64,000 nt of DNA. Source: Paenibacillus sp. FSL R5-0341. Its GTDB lineage: Bacteria; Bacillota; Bacilli; Paenibacillales; Paenibacillaceae. A model generated the notes under the pieces. It was not told the origin of the DNA and did no database searches. It saw only the letters and a program-made list of their open reading frames with translations. Location of the stretch: positions 1,054,001 to 1,118,000 of the forward strand of contig NZ_CP150241.1 of the NCBI RefSeq assembly GCF_037975235.1, in the 5' to 3' direction. A program made the position numbers and the translations under genes. Below are positions 45,796-55,159 of the stretch, piece by piece (position 1 is the stretch's first letter; every line of letters starts with the position of its first letter).

Positions 45796-47805
45796 ATGAA
45801 AAATGTTAATTTACCTAAATTAATATCTATAAACATTGAAAATTATTCATTATATAAAAAATCTCCTACTTTTAAATTTAATTTTCATGATGGTATTTCT
45901 GCAATAATTGGAGGAAATGGTATTGGAAAGACTACTTTTGTAGAAACTATTCTTTTTGGATTATTAGGTCATAGGAAAATATATACGGTGCCTGGAAAGA
46001 AGAAAATAAAAACTAAAGAGAAGATTTCAAATCCTGATTTCTTTACAGTTAGGATGAACGAATCTTATAAAAATAATAACCTCGCTAGTGTTAGTTTAGA
46101 CTACAATATCGGTAGTAATAAAATACTTATTCAAAGAAGCCTTTTCAATGATAAGATCTTATATTTGAGAATCAATGATCATGAGTATGATGAAAATGTG
46201 GAAGAAGAGTTTTATCAAAGTGCTATCTTAAATATGACTGGTCTCAGTTCTTATCAGAATTTCGATAAAATTGTAAGAACTTTTTTGTTTTTTGATGAAA
46301 GAAGAGACAACATCGCCTGGGATCCACAAGTACAAGATGAAATTTTAAGAATTTTATTCTTTGAAGAAAGCTTTCTTGAAAAATTTAAAGAACTAGAAAA
46401 CGAAGTAATTACTCTCGATACAATGGGACGGCATAGAAGTGAGGCTAGAAGAACAGAGGCAGAGTCTTTAGAAGATCTTAAAAATGAAAAAAGTAAATTA
46501 TATACTTCGCTAAACTTAAGTGAAGATTCTGATGAACAAAATGATCTTGAAAAGTTGTTGGATCGTAAAAATATTTTGGAGGAGGAGCGCCATGATATCG
46601 AACAAAAATTAGAGGTGATTCTTGAAGAGTTTAGTAAAATTAAATCAAAAGCCGATACAGCAATTGGAGAGCGTAACGAATTTTTTATGAGTATGGAGAA
46701 TGTGGATACTGAAGTTTCAAAACTAGAATCAAAATTATATAAAAGCATATATAATCAATTACCTGATTATTACGTTTCTATTGAAAAGGTTCTTATAAGC
46801 GAGGGAAAGTGTCTGGCTTGTGGTAATAAAAATAAATCAGCTAGAGAAAAGGCGATAGAAAGAAAAAAGGAAAATAAGTGTTTGATTTGTGCATCAGAAC
46901 TACAGATTGTAGAAGAGTACGACTCTCAAACAATTGGAAAGATTAACGAAATTGCAAAAATAAAAACTGAGTTAGAGATAAAAATAAGCAATAAGGATTA
47001 TTTAGTATCTCAACTTCAAGACCAAGTTCAAAATTGTAATATTGAAATAGTTACTTTAAGAGACTTACTAAATAATAAACACAGGGAGTTAATTAATTTA
47101 GAGTCTTTAATAGCAAGAGAAAATCTAGCTAATGGGCCAGATACCTATTCTCAGATCATAGAAGCAAAAAACAGAAGAATTGAAGTGTTAAAAAAAGAGG
47201 TAGAGGGCATTTACAATCTAAGAGACCAAAAGAAAAAGGAATTAAACAAAATAAATAATCAATTTAAGGAAATTGTAATTAATTTAAACCAACATTTATC
47301 TCATTTTTTTAATAAATATGCCAGTACTTTCCTTGGATTGAATTGTGAATTGACAGTTGAAGAGCGAATGGTTAATAAAATACCTCACATCCTTTATTTG
47401 CCAAGAATCAGCGGGAGTATTAGGGAAGGAACTACATCCGTTTCAGAATCACAGCGTTTTTTTTTGGATCAGGCTTTTAGAATGGCAATTATCGATTATT
47501 TACAGAATACTATCCCCGGATTTGAAACATTTTTTATCACAGAGACTCCAGAAGGTAGCCTTGACATAGTATATGAGTCCCAAGTAGCAGCGATGTTTCT
47601 TTTATTTGCTAAGTCTTCAAATAATATTATTTTTACATCTAATTTAAATAGTTCAAATTTTTTAATGAAATTGTATGACTCTTTTGATATGGAAGAACGC
47701 AATCTACGTACTCTTAACCTTTTAGAAAAGGGGAACCCTACAAAACTTCAAAGAGATAATAAAGATTTACAAGCCTTATATATTCAGTTATTAGGAAGTG
47801 AATAA
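45796..47805 (+). CDS. Rad50/SMC-like ABC ATPase of a multi-gene defence operon
   Basis: 669 residues; ATG 45796 follows GAAGGTG. Walker A IIGGNGIGKTTF (about 38-49), a central coiled coil (about 195-500) interrupted by two CxxC pairs (C339/C342 and C362/C365) that would form a zinc ribbon or hook, then the C-terminal half-ATPase with an SVSESQRFFLDQAFRM signature-like motif and a Walker-B/H-loop region (FFITETPEGSLDIV). This is the Rad50/AAA_23 layout. The gene is far more AT-rich than the flanking chromosome. It starts an operon with a small protein, a PD-(D/E)XK-like nuclease and a methyltransferase. ABC three-component conflict systems have such an ATPase first. Role as DNA-sensing motor is inferred. 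Confidence 0.82.
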   Translation: MKNVNLPKLISINIENYSLYKKSPTFKFNFHDGISAIIGGNGIGKTTFVETILFGLLGHRKIYTVPGKKKIKTKEKISNPDFFTVRMNESYKNNNLASVSLDYNIGSNKILIQRSLFNDKILYLRINDHEYDENVEEEFYQSAILNMTGLSSYQNFDKIVRTFLFFDERRDNIAWDPQVQDEILRILFFEESFLEKFKELENEVITLDTMGRHRSEARRTEAESLEDLKNEKSKLYTSLNLSEDSDEQNDLEKLLDRKNILEEERHDIEQKLEVILEEFSKIKSKADTAIGERNEFFMSMENVDTEVSKLESKLYKSIYNQLPDYYVSIEKVLISEGKCLACGNKNKSAREKAIERKKENKCLICASELQIVEEYDSQTIGKINEIAKIKTELEIKISNKDYLVSQLQDQVQNCNIEIVTLRDLLNNKHRELINLESLIARENLANGPDTYSQIIEAKNRRIEVLKKEVEGIYNLRDQKKKELNKINNQFKEIVINLNQHLSHFFNKYASTFLGLNCELTVEERMVNKIPHILYLPRISGSIREGTTSVSESQRFFLDQAFRMAIIDYLQNTIPGFETFFITETPEGSLDIVYESQVAAMFLLFAKSSNNIIFTSNLNSSNFLMKLYDSFDMEERNLRTLNLLEKGNPTKLQRDNKDLQALYIQLLGSE

Positions 47806-48444
47806 ATGAAAAGCTCCGATCTAATAATGAAAAATGATTTGTTGATAATTGCCTACAATATGAGTGAGGATGGATGGTCAGGGGCAAACAAATCAACTTT
47901 CCAAAGAATACTATATTTTTCCGCTGCACTATCGCCAATATTTATACCAAATAATATATGGAGTTATAACTTCTCGAATACTTTATTTGGTCCTTATAAT
48001 AATGAAATCAGTGTGCAAATGAATGATTTACATGTTAAAGGTTTTTTTGAATTAGAGAGCAGGAAGATATATGCAACCCGTGTCGAGGATAGATATTCGA
48101 TTTCAGATCGCGGCAAAGCAGTATGCCGAAATAATCTGTTTTTAATAGATACTCTAAGGAGTAAAGTTGCGTGGTTTAATATTCTTGTTAAGGCTCTTAG
48201 TATATATGGAGAAGATTTTTTATCTAAACTGATTAAAGAGGATCCAAATGTTTTTTATCAAAATGCCATGAACAGAAGAGCGAAATTAATTACAGACGAA
48301 TCAGAAGAAAACCTGACAAAAGAGTTCTTCGAATACATCAAAGTAAAAGGAAAAAGAGATTTGAATCTAGAGTTACAAGATGATCAAGATTATCTTCTAT
48401 TATTTTTTGATGTATTATATCAAAAATATAAAGGGGATAGTTAA
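47806..48444 (+). CDS. Small middle component of the ABC defence operon
   Basis: 212 residues, start immediately after the ATPase stop with AGGAAGTGA as ribosome site. MKNDLLIIAYNMSEDGWSGAN and LFGPYNNEISVQMNDLHVKGFFELE are followed by YSISDRGKAV, a winged-helix-like element. Its size, and its place between the ATPase and the effector, match the 'middle component' proteins of ABC-3C systems, which are wHTH adaptors. Assignment is by context and overall look; no catalytic residues are evident. Confidence 0.6.
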   Translation: MKSSDLIMKNDLLIIAYNMSEDGWSGANKSTFQRILYFSAALSPIFIPNNIWSYNFSNTLFGPYNNEISVQMNDLHVKGFFELESRKIYATRVEDRYSISDRGKAVCRNNLFLIDTLRSKVAWFNILVKALSIYGEDFLSKLIKEDPNVFYQNAMNRRAKLITDESEENLTKEFFEYIKVKGKRDLNLELQDDQDYLLLFFDVLYQKYKGDS

Positions 48445-49566
48445 ATGCAGTTTGATGCTTACGAGTTTGGAATAAAAAAAGTGTATCAGAAAAATCCCCT
48501 ATTTAAACTCCAAGATTTACTTAAAGAAGGGAATATAGATATCGATCCTGGAGAACTTTTAAACTTATTTATTTATATAAAGAAAGAATGGGAATCAGTT
48601 AAACATTTTAATGTCCAAGGCGCTATTATTATTTCCGATAGTACCACAGTTACTGGGGATGTTAGTTTTAGGAAAAATGAACTAATAAAAGATATTCAAA
48701 ATGTTATACAGTCAGCGAAAAAATGTATTATTTACAATCTTAATACTAATGGCTTTATTGGTCACGTTGAATTAAAAAATGATAAGTTCACATATGAGGA
48801 CTTAGTTATCCATTCAAAAGAACACCATATAATTTCTATTTATATGGGAATAAAGGGTATAGATATTATAATTAACGGGATACCTTTTGAAAGTGAAAAT
48901 AGAATGGAAAACTATTCTGATGTTATTAACTATAGAAGTTTAGTTGATATTTCTAACTATAAGGAACTATTAAATAGATTTTTCAAAGAAAGAATTCAAT
49001 ATGATCCTTTTAAAAGTCTTTTCGTGTACAAAAATGAGTTGCCAAAATCTTTACATTCATTAATTGAAGAAAACCCGAAATTATTAAAAGTGAAGCCAGA
49101 AGAAAGGTTCCAAAAGGAGCTTGAATACTTTCTTAAGCAAAACTGTCTTGGGAAGGTGTTAACAGAAGTTAAAAATAAGTTTGGCGAGCGCTATGATGTC
49201 TGGATTTCTACGAGTGATGACAAGCTATATGTTTTTGAAATAAAATGGCTTGGCAAATCACTAACAGCTGAGGGGAATATTTTCAAAGGATATAATGACC
49301 CGGTTAGGGTTATGGAGGGAGCACACCAATTAAAGAAATACATCGATGATGCAGAGGGCCATTCACAAGCTCTTGGTGGGGATTTCAGAATTTATTGTGG
49401 AGTACTAATTACCTACGATGCCAGAGAGGATATGACGGAATTTGATGATTTTAATGAATTCACAGGGTATCCCCAATTGGATTTAAAGCAACATTTTAAA
49501 ATTGAAAAAGACAAAATACCTGCGAGCAAATATTATAAAAAAGTAATACAATCAAAAGCAAAGTAA
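48445..49566 (+). CDS. Putative PD-(D/E)XK nuclease effector
   Basis: 373 residues, directly after the previous gene without a gap. The N-terminal part (1 to about 200) is unrecognised but contains GAIIISDSTTVTGDVSF. The C-terminal part shows a restriction-endonuclease-like core: ERFQKELEYFL (Glu225 candidate), RYDVWIS (Asp251), and LYVFEIKWLG (Glu265-Ile-Lys267), i.e. the D...ExK pattern with strand spacing expected. A nuclease paired with an ABC ATPase and a methyltransferase would cut foreign DNA that lacks the host mark. Catalysis is inferred from the motif only. Confidence 0.65.
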   Translation: MQFDAYEFGIKKVYQKNPLFKLQDLLKEGNIDIDPGELLNLFIYIKKEWESVKHFNVQGAIIISDSTTVTGDVSFRKNELIKDIQNVIQSAKKCIIYNLNTNGFIGHVELKNDKFTYEDLVIHSKEHHIISIYMGIKGIDIIINGIPFESENRMENYSDVINYRSLVDISNYKELLNRFFKERIQYDPFKSLFVYKNELPKSLHSLIEENPKLLKVKPEERFQKELEYFLKQNCLGKVLTEVKNKFGERYDVWISTSDDKLYVFEIKWLGKSLTAEGNIFKGYNDPVRVMEGAHQLKKYIDDAEGHSQALGGDFRIYCGVLITYDAREDMTEFDDFNEFTGYPQLDLKQHFKIEKDKIPASKYYKKVIQSKAK

Positions 49567-49633
49567 ATTATTTTCCTATCAGAACTTTAATCTGTTACAA
49601 TTGATTAATAGTCTATCAGGGAAGGCGAATTAC

Positions 49634-50929
49634 ATGCTATCATTTAATGCTACAAGAATTACAGACTGGTCTGAAGATTATTTGAATTTTATGAGTGCAC
49701 ACCGTAACAAAAAAGAAGCAGTAAATAGATGGTTCCCTATACTGGAGGGTTTCTCTAACAGCTTTGTACAATCAATCATTCATGAACAAAAACTTGGAGA
49801 ATTAACGTGTTTGGATCCTTTTTCCGGTGGGGGCACAACTTCACTAGTTGCGCAAGATTTGGGGATTAAGTGTCATTCATTTGAGGTTAGTCCCTTTATG
49901 AGTCAAGTATGCAGAGCGAAACTAGGGAAAAGTTATAAATCTGTAGAGTTCATTGAAATAATCGACCGTATAGAAACCATGCTTAGTAAGTGTCAAACTC
50001 ATAATTATAAAATTGGACTTAAGACAATTTCAAAAAAAAACAATTTAAAAAAATGGCTCTATCATAAAACTGCTCTAGACTCTTTATTGTGTATACGCAG
50101 GGCAATTGACGAAGTTACTGAAGTATTTCCACAATATAAAGATATACTTTATGTAACCCTTGGTTCAATTTTACTGCAATTTAGTAATGTCAATAGAGAT
50201 GGAAAAGCTCTCAAATATAAAGAAAATTGGGATAAAAAAATATATAGAAGAAAATTGATTTATTCCACATTTATTGAAAAATGTAAAACCAGTGTTTTAG
50301 ATGACATCCTAAATGTTGAGCGCAAATCATATGATAACCTTGTTAACAACATAGAATTGTTAAAAACAGGCGATTGTAGAGAATTAATTGATCAAATAGA
50401 GAATTCTTCTGTTGATTTGGTTATTACTTCTCCGCCTTATCTAAATTCCCGCGATTATACTGATTCGCACATGATTGAATTGTGGATTCTAGGGCATGTT
50501 AATTCTTACGAAGATGTTAGGTTTTTACGTAGACAAACGATGAGATCTCATGTTCAGGTTAAATGGGGACAATATGTACTTCCAAACAGCATGCTTTTAG
50601 AAGATAGATTAAATAAAGTATTACTACACAAAGAAAGATTTTGGAACAGTAGTATTCCAAGTATGATTGCTGGATATTTTTGTGATTTAGAAGATCTTCT
50701 ATTGAGTCTTAAATCGAAATGCAAGTCAGGCGCTTTACTATATATTAATGTTGCTAATTCATCATACTTTGGCGTAGTGATTGAGACTGATCGGATTATA
50801 GAAGAGATAGCGAATAATTTAAATTATAAGGTTCTCGAAATAAGATTAGCTCGAAAAATTAAAACAAGCAGTCAACAATCTTCCGAAGTTAAATGGCTTC
50901 GTGAAACTGTTATAGTGTTGCAAGCCTAA
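49634..50929 (+). CDS. DNA methyltransferase (amino-methylating, TSPPY type)
   Basis: 431 residues from ATG 49634 (GGGAAGG nine bases before). Motif I DPFSGGGTT (61-69) binds S-adenosylmethionine; catalytic motif IV is TSPPY (265-269), the variant most common in N4-cytosine enzymes, though N6-adenine cannot be excluded. Motif I comes before motif IV with about 200 residues between them, room for a target-recognition region. It is 67 bases after the nuclease gene, in the same AT-rich block and followed by a strong terminator, so it is very likely co-transcribed and marks host DNA as self. Confidence 0.85.
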   Translation: MLSFNATRITDWSEDYLNFMSAHRNKKEAVNRWFPILEGFSNSFVQSIIHEQKLGELTCLDPFSGGGTTSLVAQDLGIKCHSFEVSPFMSQVCRAKLGKSYKSVEFIEIIDRIETMLSKCQTHNYKIGLKTISKKNNLKKWLYHKTALDSLLCIRRAIDEVTEVFPQYKDILYVTLGSILLQFSNVNRDGKALKYKENWDKKIYRRKLIYSTFIEKCKTSVLDDILNVERKSYDNLVNNIELLKTGDCRELIDQIENSSVDLVITSPPYLNSRDYTDSHMIELWILGHVNSYEDVRFLRRQTMRSHVQVKWGQYVLPNSMLLEDRLNKVLLHKERFWNSSIPSMIAGYFCDLEDLLLSLKSKCKSGALLYINVANSSYFGVVIETDRIIEEIANNLNYKVLEIRLARKIKTSSQQSSEVKWLRETVIVLQA

Positions 50930-50949
50930 GGAGGCTTGCAATTTTTTTT
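50918..50949 (+). terminator. Strong terminator of the defence operon
   Basis: TTGCAAGCCT (50918-50927) pairs perfectly with AGGCTTGCAA (50932-50941) and is followed by eight Ts. The 5' arm overlaps the last codons of the methyltransferase gene. Confidence 0.95.
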
Positions 50950-51290
50950 GATTTCAAATTTCAGTATCTAAAATGAACTTCAATAAATAGCTCATTTATA
51001 GACCCAGTAGGCGTCTTTGCTATGTATTTTGTGAAAGTGTAATGAATAAGGATAGGACCGGTGATGTACAGAGGAATAGTATCATTCCCATTATGGATAT
51101 TATTCCTTAAGTTTATGGTAGTAGTTACCATAGGAGTTAGCATTTAGCAGCAGTATTGTGAGGCTAGGTGTTTTGAGAATATTTCTATTAAATCAACCCA
51201 TCCCTCCACATAGCAACTTGTATAATGGCAACAAGGGAGATTCTGGATCGAGGCTGGGAGACTTCAAGAGCAGAAAGGATGTTATACCAC
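50950..51290. other. Intergenic region after the defence operon
   Basis: About 340 bases without a convincing gene. Composition rises from AT-rich to normal near 51180. TATAAT at 51221-51226 could be the -10 of the MazG-like gene. No att site, integrase or direct repeat is visible at this edge. Confidence 0.4.
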
Positions 51291-51617
51291 ATGCCTACAT
51301 ACAACAAATTGGTACGGGACAAGATTCCGCATATTATCACATCCAGCGGTAAGGAATGCCGCACACGCATTCTGGACCCGGAGGAGTACAAGCAAGAATT
51401 AAGAACGAAGTTGCAAGAAGAATCGGATGAGTATGTAAAAGCAGCAAGCGATCAGGAAGCTCTGGAAGAATTGGCAGACATGCTCGAAGTGATTCGGGCG
51501 CTGGCGGAGGTGCATGGTGCGAATGCGGCGCAGCTGGATAAGCTACGGGCAGACAAAGCTGAGGAGCGTGGTGGATTCCAGGAACGGGTGTATCTGATCG
51601 ATGTCGACGAAGCTTAA
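51291..51617 (+). CDS. MazG-like nucleotide pyrophosphohydrolase
   Basis: 108 residues. MPTYNKLVRDKIPHII is the usual start of this small family (phosphoribosyl-ATP pyrophosphohydrolase-like, all-alpha NTP-PPase fold), so ATG 51291 is chosen over the ATG at 51279. EESDEYVKA and EELADMLEVI supply the ExxE...ExxD metal-binding acidic residues. It hydrolyses nucleoside triphosphates to monophosphates, as house-cleaning or as a nucleotide-depleting defence. It overlaps the start of a PLD-helicase relic. Confidence 0.85.
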   Translation: MPTYNKLVRDKIPHIITSSGKECRTRILDPEEYKQELRTKLQEESDEYVKAASDQEALEELADMLEVIRALAEVHGANAAQLDKLRADKAEERGGFQERVYLIDVDEA

Positions 51618-51921
51618 CGTAAAACTCATTACAGATAACTTGGCAGACGAACTCATTTCCCGGATGCAGCATGCGTCCCGGATTTATATTATGACGTCCT
51701 TTATTATGCAGTCCGGGAAAACTACTGACCCCGCACTTAAAGCGGGCGGCGGAGCGTGGGGGCCGAGGTGCGGATGCTCGCGGGAGGCTATCTGTATATC
51801 ACACAGCTGGAAGGCTTGCGGGCGCTCTGTGAGGTCGATCCACGAATTGATACACGGCTGTGGCAAAGTATGGGCATTTTTTTTCACACGAAAGCTTATC
51901 TGTTCGATGCTGATTGTATAA
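51601..51921 (+). pseudogene. Truncated PLD-domain/helicase relic
   Basis: Begins at ATG 51601 inside the MazG-like gene: MSTKLNVKLITDNLADELIS, then SRIYIMTSFIMQSG, the start of a PLD-type nuclease domain. After about residue 39 the frame breaks, and another frame (from about 51756) continues EVRMLAGGYLYITQLEGLRA and SMGIFFHTKAYLFD. The His-x-Lys active site survives as HTK, but the gene is cut off near 51920 where the minus-strand MerR gene ends. It is the N-terminal stub of a helicase-nuclease of the kind at 42470. Confidence 0.7.
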
Positions 51922-52666
51922 AAACCATAATCGCTTCATACAAAAACCTCAAAAAATCCTCATTGCCAAACTGACCGAAATAACCCACATAGCGACGATC
52001 TGTCGTATAGGCTTCAGCGATACACCTCAAAATCTCATCATCACAGCTCATAAACTGCTCCAGACAACCCTTCCATTCTCCCACCAACACTTGCACCTCA
52101 CCAGAAGCAGGAGACAGATTCTTATGCTTCGCCAACTCCCGAAATACCTGCTCCATGTTGACCGAGAACTGCTGGTAGGCTTTTTCTTGTTCTTCCACAG
52201 ACAGTTGGTTCACATTAGCTTCGAATTCCTGATATTTCTCGGTGTCTCCATAGATGAACTTCGCCTCGGATTCATATTGCTCTTGAATGGAAAGTATGGA
52301 AGAGTCGTCGAACAGATGAAGATGAGAGATATCTGTACCATCTACATACTCGTCCAATTGGTCGATGATGGTTTCGAGTTTTTGTTTGCGTTGAACGAGT
52401 GTACTGCGATGCTCTCTCAGGATATCTTTCTGTTCTTCTTTCGAAAGTTGCATCATGGCTGCAATGTCTTTCAAGGAGAAATTCATTTCTTTGAACAAGA
52501 GAATCATCTGCAGATTCCCCAGTGCCTCTTGATCGTAATACCGATAGCCATTGTCCTCGACTCTGCTCGGTTTTAAGAGATCGGTTTTATCGTAATAATG
52601 TAATGCGCGTTTGGTGATGCCTGTAATCTGAATGATATCTTTAACGGTGAAATAGGGTGTCTTCAT
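51896..52666 (-). CDS. MerR-family regulator with TipAS-like effector domain
   Basis: 256 residues from ATG 52666 (AAAGGAC upstream). N-terminal winged helix YFTVKDIIQITGITKRALHYY with the RYYDQEAL wing, a dimerising coiled coil (KQKLETIIDQLDEY), and a C-terminal helical TipAS-like antibiotic-sensing domain (about 130-250). It overlaps the upstream metalloprotease gene by 26 bases and lies in the same direction as the MFS gene at 53627, so it may control that exporter in response to a drug. Confidence 0.85.
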   Translation of the reverse strand: MKTPYFTVKDIIQITGITKRALHYYDKTDLLKPSRVEDNGYRYYDQEALGNLQMILLFKEMNFSLKDIAAMMQLSKEEQKDILREHRSTLVQRKQKLETIIDQLDEYVDGTDISHLHLFDDSSILSIQEQYESEAKFIYGDTEKYQEFEANVNQLSVEEQEKAYQQFSVNMEQVFRELAKHKNLSPASGEVQVLVGEWKGCLEQFMSCDDEILRCIAEAYTTDRRYVGYFGQFGNEDFLRFLYEAIMVFIQSASNR

Positions 52667-53567
52667 TCCAAAAGTCCTTTGTTTCAGCAAGGATAACACT
52701 TGCCGGAGTGATGGTTGCTTGGGTAATCGGTGTACCTGTTTTGTTCAGATAATATTGAATTAAGTGATAACCGCAGGCATAGCCAGCCGCATAGGGCATA
52801 CCTACGGGCGTGAAGTTTTGCAGTGTGGCAAGTTCATCGCCGTATAGATACGGATTGATCTGGTCAAAACCGGTGACATGTAGCTGGTCTTTCATCTTTG
52901 GTTTGATAACGTTATTCAAATTCTCCATATCCGTTTTGGCTACCCAGGGTCCTAGCAGTTCTTCTCCATACAGGGATGTCGCAAAGCTCTCAGCCAGCCC
53001 CTCGCTAACAACCATCTCGCCAAGCGTAATCTGTGGATTCCACTGGATATATTGATATCTCACATTATGATTGCATTCATGGGCTAACACGGATTGCATA
53101 CGAGGTAGAGTATACCCATTGGGGATCAGGTTCGCAATAATATAACCCGGGATTCCACCATCTCCGCTGATGCCTTCGTTCATGGTGAGTGAAGGACTAT
53201 TCTTGTCGCCTAATAAAATCGTATATAGATATTCGGAGACCGATAGCTCAATCCCGTGCTCTGTAAAGGTCGATAGACTCGTACAAATAGCTTCATGACA
53301 CTGTTGCCAGAATACTTCAGACGAAATCGCTGCTAACGATTCGTTAATCTCGGTCGTGATATCTTCGGGAGCGATATTCATAAAGTTATTCATCATGATC
53401 ACATCGAAGCCATTAGGTTCGCTTGATCGAAACGGGATCTGTTGAATGTTCCATTTGTTCATGAATGGACTCATCATTCGCTCGCGGTATAACTCCACTT
53501 TCTCATCGGGTGCAGCCTGGATGATCTCCTCATAGATTTGATCTGAACGTAAAGCGGTAATCTTCAT
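52641..53567 (-). CDS. DUF2268-type putative zinc metalloprotease
   Basis: 308 residues from ATG 53567 (AAGGAGAG seven bases before; the ATG 18 bases upstream is part of that ribosome site). VLAHECNHNVRY gives an HExxH zinc site and VVSEGLAESFATSL the downstream Glu ligand, as in gluzincin-like DUF2268 proteins. No signal peptide, so cytoplasmic. Its substrate is unknown. It overlaps the MerR gene and follows the MFS gene by 59 bases, consistent with one operon. Confidence 0.82.
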   Translation of the reverse strand: MKITALRSDQIYEEIIQAAPDEKVELYRERMMSPFMNKWNIQQIPFRSSEPNGFDVIMMNNFMNIAPEDITTEINESLAAISSEVFWQQCHEAICTSLSTFTEHGIELSVSEYLYTILLGDKNSPSLTMNEGISGDGGIPGYIIANLIPNGYTLPRMQSVLAHECNHNVRYQYIQWNPQITLGEMVVSEGLAESFATSLYGEELLGPWVAKTDMENLNNVIKPKMKDQLHVTGFDQINPYLYGDELATLQNFTPVGMPYAAGYACGYHLIQYYLNKTGTPITQATITPASVILAETKDFWNEDTLFHR

Positions 53568-53626
53568 CCTTAATCTCTCCTTCATGTAAGCTTGAGATCA
53601 TTATCAAGTATGACCTAACGTTACAG

Positions 53627-54883
53627 TCAAGCGTTGATGTTAGGCTGCTGATTCTCTGAATGATTCTCCATCTTCATTGCGAATATCAGAGCAGAGAGGA
53701 TATAGATCAGGCTTAACAAGAGATAAGGGAGTTGCAGCGAAAATACGCGATCAAATGTCGTCTCACTAACCCGCACCAATAATCCGCCGAGAAGCGTACC
53801 AATGGCACTGATGCCAAAGGATAGAAAGCGAAACACACTTCCGACCCTGCCAAGCATCTCATTAGGAACGGAACGTTGCAGGATGGAGGAACGGGTAACA
53901 TTGTAGACAATAATGAAAAATGCAGCACAGAAGTACAGACTACCTACCATATACGCATTTGTAGTTAGACCCACCACACCGTAGATGATTCCCATGCACA
54001 AAATGGAGAAAATAATCAATTGTTTTGTACTCCATTTCTTGCGCATATAAGCAACAGCCTGACTTCCTACAATGCTGCCGATTGTTGCAATGGAGATGAG
54101 AATACCGAATGCAAAAGCATCCAACTGAAGCACATCTCGTACAAAGAAAATCTGAGTAGCGAGAATGATCGAATACATCAGCGTAATGGTAACAGATAGA
54201 ATGGCTAGTCCGCGGAGAAAACGATCATGATAGACATATCGAATACCGGACCACATCTCACGTTTCCAATTCTTCATCGGGCGAACTTCCTTCCGGGTTG
54301 CTTCCGTATCCCCTGGATAGAATTTTCCCTTCATACTAATTAAAAAGAGCAGAGCAATAACAGCCGTTACGGCGTCTATGGCAAAAGGGAAAACAATATG
54401 CAGGGTTATAATGAACCCTCCCAGAGCAACGCCCAGAATATCACTCGTGATTAACTGTCCGGCGGTGAACTGCCCATTCGCTTTCTCCAATTTACTTTCA
54501 TCTACAAGTTGTGGGATGACCGTCTGCACTGTACTGTCGAATACAACTCGGCTCAGGCCGATACCAAACATGAACAGAGCCAGAATCGGAATGCTCACCC
54601 ATCCTCCCCAGATGCACAATGTCAGAGCAAGTAGAAGGAACATTCGAGTAAAGCCTGCGCCAATCAGCATATGTTTGCGTGAGTAACGGTCGATGAGGAC
54701 ACCTACAGGTAGACTGAAGAGAAGCCAGGGTAAACGAAGTGCCGTCATCGTGACGGAGGCATACAACGTATCGCTTGTAAGGGTTGATATGAGCCAAGGA
54801 ACCGCAGCCAGTGTAAGTCCATCACCCAAAAATGTAAGCGAAAATGCACCGAATAACTTGGTATAATTCGATTTGATTTTCAT
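53627..54883 (-). CDS. MFS efflux transporter
   Basis: 418 residues from ATG 54883 (GGAGG five bases before). Twelve predicted helices with motif A LPVGVLIDRYSRKHMLIG and a C-terminal half typical of the enterobactin-exporter/MefA-like drug efflux group. First gene of a likely three-gene operon with the metalloprotease and the MerR/TipAS regulator, which points to drug resistance. The substrate is not evident. Confidence 0.83.
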   Translation of the reverse strand: MKIKSNYTKLFGAFSLTFLGDGLTLAAVPWLISTLTSDTLYASVTMTALRLPWLLFSLPVGVLIDRYSRKHMLIGAGFTRMFLLLALTLCIWGGWVSIPILALFMFGIGLSRVVFDSTVQTVIPQLVDESKLEKANGQFTAGQLITSDILGVALGGFIITLHIVFPFAIDAVTAVIALLFLISMKGKFYPGDTEATRKEVRPMKNWKREMWSGIRYVYHDRFLRGLAILSVTITLMYSIILATQIFFVRDVLQLDAFAFGILISIATIGSIVGSQAVAYMRKKWSTKQLIIFSILCMGIIYGVVGLTTNAYMVGSLYFCAAFFIIVYNVTRSSILQRSVPNEMLGRVGSVFRFLSFGISAIGTLLGGLLVRVSETTFDRVFSLQLPYLLLSLIYILSALIFAMKMENHSENQQPNINA

Positions 54884-55159
54884 CGTTTCCTCCACCAATA
54901 AGATGTAAAGCATAGTAACTTTGAGTCTGGAAAATAATGTGTTTTCACTTAAACCTAATTTAAGTTATTGCAAAATGGTTTTCAATCCTATTTTTACAAC
55001 AAATAACTTCACAAAACGCTTACAAACTTTCAATTCTACCCTACCTTTTCCGCTACGAAGCTGAGATAATGGGAGAGGAATAAGGTATGAAACAGATGCG
55101 ACAACCATGTTCACTAACAGCCCAAAAATAAAAGCTGCACATCCATAGGAGGATTATTA

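Noticed and set aside
42470-50929. Single five-gene defence operon including the PLD-helicase
   Set aside because: The helicase has chromosomal composition and is separated by 188 bases that include a possible -10 element (TATAAT at 45671), while the next four genes are uniformly AT-rich.
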